In this document: positions 55,745-64,000 of the stretch, piece by piece
How positions within the stretch are numbered: position 1 is the stretch's first letter
How the letters are laid out: the number at the start of each line of letters is the position of its first letter
Origin: Rhodococcus triatomae
GTDB lineage: Bacteria; Actinomycetota; Actinomycetes; Mycobacteriales; Mycobacteriaceae
Reading direction: 5' to 3'
Assembly: GCF_014217785.1 (NCBI RefSeq)
Contig: NZ_CP048814.1
Span: forward strand, 372,001-436,000
DNA length: 64,000 bases
Program-made: the position numbers and the translations under genes
Notes under the pieces: generated by a model
The model's database searches: none
What the model was told of the DNA's origin: nothing
Seen by the model: only the letters and a program-made list of their open reading frames with translations

Positions 55745-58700
55745 TCATACCTCCGATCGGGTGCCACCCGCGCGCACCATGCTCCGAACCTGCCGCGCCG
55801 CCACGGTCAGCGTCGCGAGGTCCAGGGTCCCAGACTCGCCGATGTCGCGGAGCGCCGACCTGGCCCGGGCGATCCTCGAGGCGTTGATCGACTCCCAGTC
55901 GCCGATCTTCTCCCTCGACGTCTCGCCCGGCTCACCGTCGGCGAGTACCTCGAAGGTCAACTGTCTCAGCGAGGAGTAGAAGTCGTCCCGCAACGCCAGC
56001 CGCGCCAGCGAGTTCCAGCGATCCCCGCGAGGGAGTTCGGACACCGAGGTGAGCAGGGACCCGATGTGCAGGTGCTCGTCGAGCGCGAAGTACAGGTCGG
56101 CGACCTCCGTGGTCTCGCGTTCGGCGATGTCGGCGATGTCACAGATGTCGAGGAACGCGAACCCGTGCAGCCGCCGGAACACGTCGAGGGTGAGATGCCC
56201 GGGAGCACCCGCGTCCACCAGTGGCCGCGCCCGGCGGAGGAGATCGTCCTGCTGCTCGGGCAACATCAGGGTGGGGAGCAGCGGCAGCAGCGCACGGACG
56301 TGGTCCCGGTACCGGGAGATCTCCGCGCCCACCGCGAGCGGCTGCGGCCGGTGCGCGAGGAACCATCGGGACGCCCGGTCGAGGAGGCGGCCGGTCTCGA
56401 GGACGAGCGCGTCCTCGACCGCGGCCGACAGGCCCGCCGAACGCACCAGCTCCCACAGGTCGGGGAGGCCGAAGATCTCGGTGACGATCGCGTACGCCCG
56501 GATGGCGTCGGTGCCCGACGCCCCCGCGTCCTCGCGGAGCCGGTAGACGTAGGTGATGCCGCCACCTTCGACCGCCTGGTTCGCGAGCATCGTCGCGACC
56601 AGTTGCCGCCGCAGGGGATGCGCCTCGATCTGATCGGCGAAGCGCGCGCGTAACCGGGCCGGGAAGTACCGCGGCAGGCGTGGGGCGAACGTGCTGCTGT
56701 CCGGGAGCCCGGTCGCGAGCAACTCGTCCTCGAGCGCCAGCTTCACGTGCGCCATGAGAGTCGCGAGCTCCGGGGACACCAGCCCACCGCCCTCGTCCTT
56801 GCGGCGGACGATCTCCGCGTCCGAGGGCAGGGCCTCGAGTTCGCGGTCGAGGCCCCGGTCCGCGACGAGGTGGTCGATCAACCGCCGGTGCACGTCCGCC
56901 GTCTGCGGTGCACTCGCGCGCGACACACCCATCAGAGCGTTCTGGCCCCGATTGTCGTCCAGGACGAGTTCGGCCACTTCGTCGCTCATGTCGGCGAGCA
57001 GCGGATTGCGTTCGGCGACCGCGAGTTCCCCCCGGCCGACCGCCGAATCGAGGAGCACCTTCAGGTTGACCTCGTGGTCGGAACTGTCCACTCCCGCCGA
57101 ATTGTCCAGCGCGTCCGTGTTGATCCGGCCCCCGGCGAGGCTGTACTCGACCCGCCCCAGCGGAGTGATCCCGAGGTTGCCGCCCTCCCCGACGACCCGC
57201 GCGCGGAGTTCGTCGCCGTTCACCCGCACCGCGTCGTTGCCCTTGTCGCCGACGTCGCCGTCGGTCTCCGACGACGCCTTGACGTAGGTTCCGATACCGC
57301 CGTTCCACAGCAGGTCCACCGGGGCCCGCAGGATCGCCCGAATCAGCTCGGGAGGCGACAACTGCGTGACCGTCTCGTCGAGCCCCAGCGCCTCGCGCAC
57401 CGCGGGGCCGACCGGCACCGACTTCAGGGAACGCTCCCACACTCCCCCGCCTTCGGCGATCAGGCTTCGGTCGTAGTCCGCCCAGGTCGATCTCGGTAGC
57501 TCGAACAGGCGGCGGCGCTCGGCGTACGACGGAGCCGGGTCGGGATCGGGGTCGAGGAAGATGTGCCGGTGGTCGAAGGCGGCAACGAGCCGCAGATGCG
57601 CGCTGAGCAACATGCCGTTGCCGAACACGTCGCCGCTCATGTCACCGACACCGGCAACGGTGATCTCGGCCCGATCGGCGTCGATGCCCAGTTCCCGGAA
57701 GTGCCGTTGGACGCTCACCCAGGCCCCGCGCGCCGTGATCCCGAGTTCCTTGTGGTCGTACCCGGTCGAACCACCCGAGGCGAACGCGTCACCCAGCCAG
57801 TACCCGTACTCGGCGGCAAGGGAATTGGCCAGATCGGAGAACGTCGCGGTTCCCTTGTCGGCCGCCACCACCAGGTAGGTGTCGTCGCCGTCGCGGCGAA
57901 TCACTCGGGGCGGGGGCACGACGTCGCCGGAGACGAGGTCGATGTCGTCGGTGACGTCGAGGAGCCCGGAGACGAACGCGCGGTAGCACCGCGCGCCCTC
58001 CTCGGCGTACGCACGCCGATCGGCCGCGTCGTCGCCGGTGGGTGTCGGCGGGTTCTTCACCACGAAGCCGCCCTTGGCGCCGGCCGGGACGATCACCGCG
58101 TTCTTGACTTCCTGTGCCTTCGCGAGGCCGAGGATCTCGGTACGGTAGTCCTCCCGACGGTCCGACCAGCGGAGCCCGCCTCGCGCGACGGACCCGAAAC
58201 GCAGGTGCACTCCCTCCAGGTCCGGCGCGTACACGAAGATCTCGAACATGGGCGCGGGTCGGGGCAGCTCGTCGATCGCGCGGGGATCGAACTTGAGCGA
58301 GAGCCGATCGAGGGGATTGCCCTGCGTGTCCCGGACGAAGTAGTTGGTGCGCAGGGTCGCCCGGACGAGTCCGGCCAACGCACGCAGGATGCGGTCGGCG
58401 TCGAGGCCGACCACGGCCCCGATCCGCTCCGCGACACCCTCGTGCAGATCCGTCACCCGTTCCGGAGCATCCAGGTCGGGATCGAACGTGGCCTCGAACA
58501 GTTCGACGAGCATCCGGGCGGTCCGCGGATGCTCGATCGCCACACCCTCGATGTGGTACTGGCTGTACGGGAAAGTGACCTGCCGTAGATACTTCGTGTA
58601 CGCCCGCAGGATCACGGCCTGACGCCACGTCATCCCCGCCCGCAGCACCAGTTCGTTGAACCGGTCCACGGCGGCGCGGCCACGCCACATCGCCTCGAAG

Positions 58701-60607
58701 GCGTCGGTGAATCGCCCCACCGCGGTCTCGTCGATCTCCACCGCAGCCAGGTCCGCGGGCACGGACAGCCCGAAGTCGTATATCCAACAGTAGATCTCGC
58801 CGTCCCGCCGCAGCCCGTAGGGCCGCTCGTCGTCGACCTCCACGCCGAGGCTCTGCACCAGCGGAAGTACCCGCCCCAGCGAGACGGACGCGCCGTCGAC
58901 GTACAGGGCGAACCGCCATCGGCCGGCCGGCGTCCGGTACAGCGACACATCGATACCGTCCGGTGCCAGCCGTGCCACCCGCACGGCGTCCCTGGCTGCC
59001 CTGGCGGCGTCGAAATCCTCCTTGTAGGCATCGGGAAGGGCCTCGACGAACTGCCGGACGCCGGCGGTGTCGAAGTCGGGGTGCGCATCGAGGAGTTCGT
59101 CGAGACGATCCTCCCAACTGCGGCTGACAGCGGTGAGTCGTGCCTCGATACGTTCGCGCTCCGCCTCGGACACCTCGAGCGTGTGCGGGGGGCGCGGCGG
59201 ATCGTTCCGGATGGTGACGTGCAGCAGCGCGAGGTCGGAATCCGTGACCCGCGCCGAGTATTCGAGGTCCCCGCCCCCGAACTCGTGCCGGAGGATGTCC
59301 TGCATCGCCCTGCGCACCGCCGTCGTGTAGCGATCACGCGGCAGGTAGACCAGGCACGAGACGAACCTGCCGAAATCGTCCACCCGCACGAACAACCGCA
59401 CTCGGCGGCGCAGCCCCACGCTGTGCACGGCGCTGACCGTGTCGAACAGCAGGTCGGTACTGCTGGAGAACAACTCGGCCCGCGGGAAGGATTCGATCAC
59501 CTCCAGCATCGTCTGCCCGGAGTACGAGTTCAGCTCGTACCCGGAGCGGGCGATCACGTCACGGACCCGGCGCTCGATGAGGGGAATCTCGAGTACGTTC
59601 TGGTGCATCGCGGTGACCGTGAAGACACCGAGGAAGCGGTGCTCGCCGATCACCTCGCCGTCGCGGTCGAGGATCCGCACCCCGACGAAGTACGGGTAGG
59701 TGTCCCGGTGCACGGTCGCCGGGTAGGTGCCCTGAGTGAGGACGAGAAGTCGCCGATCGTCACCGAGCGTGTCGGACATCCCCAGGATCCGGTCGTCCAG
59801 CGCGGTGTCCGTGCGCATCACGCCCAGCCCGCTGCCCGGAACGATCTGCAGTGTCCGCGCACCTGCCTCACCCTGTGGCCGCATCTCCAGCCGGCGATAG
59901 CCCAGGGCGGAGTAGTTGCTCGACGCCATCCACCGCAGCAACCGTGCCACGTCGTCCAGATGCTGCGGAGTCACCGCCGGATGCGGCGCCCCGGCGAGGA
60001 GTTCGTCGGCGACGGCGTTCTCGGTCGCCCGTAGCGCGTCGGTGTCGCGGACGACCACCCCGACGTCGTCGAGCACTCGCGGCACCCGGGATTCGAGTGC
60101 ATCGAGCGTGGCGGCATCGGTGTGCGGATCGAGTTGGACATGGATCCAGGACTCGGCGGCCCCGCCCACGGTGGCGGCGTCGGAGTCGAATCCGACGTCC
60201 ACGAGTGTGCCCGCATCGTCCCGCCGCACCGTGAAGATGGGGTGGATGAGCTCGGACACGCCGATGCCGAGACGGTTGACCAGGGCGACGAGGGACTCGA
60301 TGAGCAGAGGCATGTCGTCGACGACCACCTGGATGCACGCACCCAGCCCGGTTCCCGGGCGATGCACCCGCACCGACACCGCACCGGGTCGGCGGACCCG
60401 GGCGAGCTCGAGATGGGCTGCCAGCACGTCTTCGGGGGCGGCGGTGCGGCTGTCACTGTCGCCCCGGTCCGCGTGCGCGAAGTACTTCGCCCACAACGGT
60501 CGAGCCTTGTCCCGCAACGCATTCGGCAACAGCGATGCCAGTGCATCCGACGACGGTGCGAGATCACCCGCGCCGTGTGGATCCGGTGCGTCGTCGGGCT
60601 CCGCCAT
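55745..60607 (-). CDS. gdh: NAD-dependent glutamate dehydrogenase, 180-kDa class
   Basis: Oxidatively deaminates glutamate to 2-oxoglutarate. At 1620 residues it belongs to the large L_180 class found in actinobacteria and proteobacteria. The N-terminal ACT-like regulatory part covers about 700 residues. The catalytic domain holds KNAVIVPAGAKGGFVVKNP with the substrate lysines, VVAADKGTATFSDLAN, GGSTGYDHKELGIT, and the NAD-binding VAGVGDMSGDVFGNGMLLS. In mycobacteria the homologue is inhibited by unphosphorylated GarA; garA is not in this window. Confidence 0.95.
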   Translation of the reverse strand: MAEPDDAPDPHGAGDLAPSSDALASLLPNALRDKARPLWAKYFAHADRGDSDSRTAAPEDVLAAHLELARVRRPGAVSVRVHRPGTGLGACIQVVVDDMPLLIESLVALVNRLGIGVSELIHPIFTVRRDDAGTLVDVGFDSDAATVGGAAESWIHVQLDPHTDAATLDALESRVPRVLDDVGVVVRDTDALRATENAVADELLAGAPHPAVTPQHLDDVARLLRWMASSNYSALGYRRLEMRPQGEAGARTLQIVPGSGLGVMRTDTALDDRILGMSDTLGDDRRLLVLTQGTYPATVHRDTYPYFVGVRILDRDGEVIGEHRFLGVFTVTAMHQNVLEIPLIERRVRDVIARSGYELNSYSGQTMLEVIESFPRAELFSSSTDLLFDTVSAVHSVGLRRRVRLFVRVDDFGRFVSCLVYLPRDRYTTAVRRAMQDILRHEFGGGDLEYSARVTDSDLALLHVTIRNDPPRPPHTLEVSEAERERIEARLTAVSRSWEDRLDELLDAHPDFDTAGVRQFVEALPDAYKEDFDAARAARDAVRVARLAPDGIDVSLYRTPAGRWRFALYVDGASVSLGRVLPLVQSLGVEVDDERPYGLRRDGEIYCWIYDFGLSVPADLAAVEIDETAVGRFTDAFEAMWRGRAAVDRFNELVLRAGMTWRQAVILRAYTKYLRQVTFPYSQYHIEGVAIEHPRTARMLVELFEATFDPDLDAPERVTDLHEGVAERIGAVVGLDADRILRALAGLVRATLRTNYFVRDTQGNPLDRLSLKFDPRAIDELPRPAPMFEIFVYAPDLEGVHLRFGSVARGGLRWSDRREDYRTEILGLAKAQEVKNAVIVPAGAKGGFVVKNPPTPTGDDAADRRAYAEEGARCYRAFVSGLLDVTDDIDLVSGDVVPPPRVIRRDGDDTYLVVAADKGTATFSDLANSLAAEYGYWLGDAFASGGSTGYDHKELGITARGAWVSVQRHFRELGIDADRAEITVAGVGDMSGDVFGNGMLLSAHLRLVAAFDHRHIFLDPDPDPAPSYAERRRLFELPRSTWADYDRSLIAEGGGVWERSLKSVPVGPAVREALGLDETVTQLSPPELIRAILRAPVDLLWNGGIGTYVKASSETDGDVGDKGNDAVRVNGDELRARVVGEGGNLGITPLGRVEYSLAGGRINTDALDNSAGVDSSDHEVNLKVLLDSAVGRGELAVAERNPLLADMSDEVAELVLDDNRGQNALMGVSRASAPQTADVHRRLIDHLVADRGLDRELEALPSDAEIVRRKDEGGGLVSPELATLMAHVKLALEDELLATGLPDSSTFAPRLPRYFPARLRARFADQIEAHPLRRQLVATMLANQAVEGGGITYVYRLREDAGASGTDAIRAYAIVTEIFGLPDLWELVRSAGLSAAVEDALVLETGRLLDRASRWFLAHRPQPLAVGAEISRYRDHVRALLPLLPTLMLPEQQDDLLRRARPLVDAGAPGHLTLDVFRRLHGFAFLDICDIADIAERETTEVADLYFALDEHLHIGSLLTSVSELPRGDRWNSLARLALRDDFYSSLRQLTFEVLADGEPGETSREKIGDWESINASRIARARSALRDIGESGTLDLATLTVAARQVRSMVRAGGTRSEV

Positions 60608-60699
60608 GGGGCGTCACATCCTCGGGTCGGGTCATCGCTGACTACTGCGAGAGTAGCCGCGGCGACCCGGCCCGAGGCGGAACTCGGGCGGCCGCGCCG

Positions 60700-61116
60700 T
60701 CAGTGCGCGACCGCGGTGTCCAGATGCGATTCGAGGACTGCCCGCTCGTTGGCTCCCAGGGGCCGGGACGTCTCGGTACGGCGATCGAACGCCACCAGCA
60801 CGGCGTCCCCGAAACCGCAGGTCACACCGTCCCGGCTCTTCACCACATGACGCAACGTGTAGGACGAGGTACCGACGTGCAGCACCGAGACCTCCACCGT
60901 GAGCGGCCCCGAGTCGTCCGTGACCGGCACGAGGAACTCGACGTCCATCTTGCGGACGACCGAGGCCCGCGGCCGCTCGTCACCCTCTGCCCCGGAGAAC
61001 GCGTGGGTGAAGAACTGGATCCGGGCCTCCTGCATGTACTCGATGAAGCGAGTGTTGTTGACGTGGCCGAGGCGATCGGAATCGCCCCAGCGCACCTGCA
61101 CCTGTGCCTCGTACAC
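60700..61116 (-). CDS. Hotdog-fold acyl-CoA thioesterase (4HBT type)
   Basis: A 138-residue 4HBT domain protein with VQVRWGDSDRLGHVNNTRFIEYMQEAR containing the catalytic-region Asp. It differs from the one at 55322-55741 and is not in the syntenic mycobacterial segment as I recall it. It starts one base after the ettA stop, so the two are coupled. Ninety-two bases separate it from gdh. Confidence 0.85.
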   Translation of the reverse strand: MYEAQVQVRWGDSDRLGHVNNTRFIEYMQEARIQFFTHAFSGAEGDERPRASVVRKMDVEFLVPVTDDSGPLTVEVSVLHVGTSSYTLRHVVKSRDGVTCGFGDAVLVAFDRRTETSRPLGANERAVLESHLDTAVAH

Positions 61117-61117
61117 G

Positions 61118-62797
<1,680 letters not shown>

Positions 62798-62956
62798 GCT
62801 GTAAATCTCCTAGCTGGGGGTGATGGCTTGCGACCTGGGAATCCTTCGGCGGATCCCCCGGCAGGGCACTCGGGTATCTGATGTCGAATTCTCTCGGCTC
62901 GATGCTATCGGAACCGCACGGGCAGGCCCGACGGTGCACTCGTCCGGGCGGCCGGG

Positions 62957-64000
62957 TCACCGCTCCGGCTCGGTCCCCGCATCGCGTGTCGCCGGCACCT
63001 CGCCGTTGGGGGTCACGGCACCCGTGCCCGAATCGTCCGCGTGCGACTCGGTCGGTTCCTCGCCGTCCAGGTCGTCCAGGTCGTCGTCGAGGTCCTCGTC
63101 GGAGAGCGGCGGCTGCTCCGAGTAGTAGGGCGGTCCGGGTATGCGCTCCTGCCGGATCAGGCTGCGCGGGCCCCGCACCTGTTTCCACTGTTTCGTGACC
63201 GGGACGAGCGGTTCACCCAGGTCGGTGCGCAAGCCGCGGACGAGGCTGTAGATCATCAGGAAGCCGAGCACGAAGAACGGCAGCCCGATGACCGTGATCA
63301 CCTGTTGGAGCGCTTCGAGCCCGCCTGCGCCCGTCGCCGCGAGCATGGTCGCCGCGACCGCACCCATGACGATCGCCCAGAAGACCTTCTGCCGGGTGGG
63401 CGCCGGCTCCTCGTCGCCGTTGCACATCATGTCGACCACCAGCGCGGCCGAGTCGGCCGACGTGGTGAAGAAGATGATGATGATGAGTACCGCGAAGGCC
63501 GACATGAACGTCGTCCACGGGAAGGACTCGAGGAAGCCGAACAGCGCCCCCGGTATGTCTCCCTCGCCCACCACCCGCTCCACCAGTCCGCCCGGACCGT
63601 CCGTCTCGACCCGGAAGGCCGACAGGCCGAACACGCTGAACCACACCAGAGAGAACCCCGCCGGGAGCAGGAGCACTCCGCCCACGAACTGGCGGATGGT
63701 CCGTCCTCGCGAGATCCGGGCGATGAAGATGCCGACGAACGGCGACCAGGTGATGGTCCACGCCCAGTAGAAGACGGTCCACGTGCCCTGCCAGCCGCTG
63801 TCGTTGAACGTGTCGTTCCAGAACGCCAGCTCCGGCAGACGAGTGAGATAGTTGCCCGCCGCCTCGATCGTCCCGCGAACGAGGTACAGGGTGGAACCGG
63901 TGACGATCACGAAGACCAGCAGCGACACCGCCATGACGATGTTGATGTTGGACAGCCGCTTGATCCCTTTGTCGAGCCCCAGCGTCACCGACACGATCGC
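62957..64000 (-). CDS. BCCT-family betaine/choline/ectoine transporter (5' end cut by the window end)
   Basis: Sodium- or proton-coupled uptake of compatible solutes. About 348 C-terminal residues are present; the start lies beyond base 64000. The diagnostic motif ITWSPFVGIFIARISRGRTIRQF and FFTTSADSAALVVDMM are clear. After the last helix comes a hydrophilic C-terminal tail of about 75 residues with an acidic EDLDDDLDDLDGEE patch, the part that senses osmotic stress in BetP-like carriers. Substrate choice cannot be decided from this part; with ectABC in the same window, ectoine or betaine are plausible. Confidence 0.92.
   Translation of the reverse strand, partial: AIVSVTLGLDKGIKRLSNINIVMAVSLLVFVIVTGSTLYLVRGTIEAAGNYLTRLPELAFWNDTFNDSGWQGTWTVFYWAWTITWSPFVGIFIARISRGRTIRQFVGGVLLLPAGFSLVWFSVFGLSAFRVETDGPGGLVERVVGEGDIPGALFGFLESFPWTTFMSAFAVLIIIIFFTTSADSAALVVDMMCNGDEEPAPTRQKVFWAIVMGAVAATMLAATGAGGLEALQQVITVIGLPFFVLGFLMIYSLVRGLRTDLGEPLVPVTKQWKQVRGPRSLIRQERIPGPPYYSEQPPLSDEDLDDDLDDLDGEEPTESHADDSGTGAVTPNGEVPATRDAGTEPER

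Overview
The window is GC-rich actinobacterial chromosome and reads best as Rhodococcus or a close Nocardiaceae relative (inference). The evidence is the very high GC at third codon positions, many GTG starts, a mycothiol-type CPWC thiol oxidoreductase, two ClpP genes, an RNase E with an IF-2-like N-terminus, and a gene order that follows, as I recall it, the Mycobacterium tuberculosis segment from rsfS (Rv2420c) to ettA (Rv2477c). I see no rRNA, CRISPR array, insertion sequence, phage or plasmid genes. It is a conserved housekeeping backbone with lineage-specific genes slotted in.

Layout. 1-4.9 kb, minus strand: rsfS (cut by the window start), nadD, a CoxE-like VWA protein, a MoxR ATPase and proA. 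4.9-12.3 kb, plus strand: ribokinase, a RecQ-type helicase with a phosphoribosyltransferase-like tail, ectABC for ectoine with a Crp-like site upstream, a 2-hydroxyacid dehydrogenase and a sirtuin. 12.3-24.7 kb, minus strand: proB, obgE, rpmA, rplU, rne, ndk, a DUF4233 protein, folC and valS. 24.8-29.5 kb: a frameshifted S9 peptidase, an acetyltransferase, fdhD, two small membrane ORFs and aroQ. 29.5-34.1 kb: clpX, clpP2, clpP1 and tig, followed by divergent tRNA-Pro and tRNA-Gly. 34.6-38.2 kb: a Gly/Asp-rich membrane protein, a TetR/MFS efflux pair around a perfect operator, and a pyridoxamine-oxidase-fold protein. 38.2-45.9 kb: nei1, rpiB, a frameshifted APC permease, a DsbA-like protein, a frameshifted FAD reductase and pepN. 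46-52.3 kb: dinB, an acetyltransferase, an ArsR/MFS pair, a mannosyltransferase-like protein, a DUF5130 protein with a small membrane partner, and an HNH nuclease. 52.5-64 kb: glbO, a GH13 glucosidase, a conserved hypothetical, a thioesterase, the 180-kDa NAD-glutamate dehydrogenase, a second thioesterase, ettA, and a BCCT osmolyte transporter cut by the window end.

Themes. Osmoadaptation appears at both ends (proA, proB, ectABC, BCCT). Protein quality control is the tig-clpP1-clpP2-clpX block plus MoxR/VWA. Several genes have a TANNNT box 6-8 bases before the start codon, the layout of leaderless mRNAs (nadD, proA, rbsK, sirtuin, valS, an acetyltransferase, tetR). Three ORFs each carry exactly one surplus base in a G/C run, which points to consensus errors or a real cluster of disrupted genes. 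The most interesting items are the RecQ-phosphoribosyltransferase fusion next to ribokinase, a 25-codon membrane ORF with a strong ribosome-binding site, a 53-base palindrome, and several clean operator palindromes.
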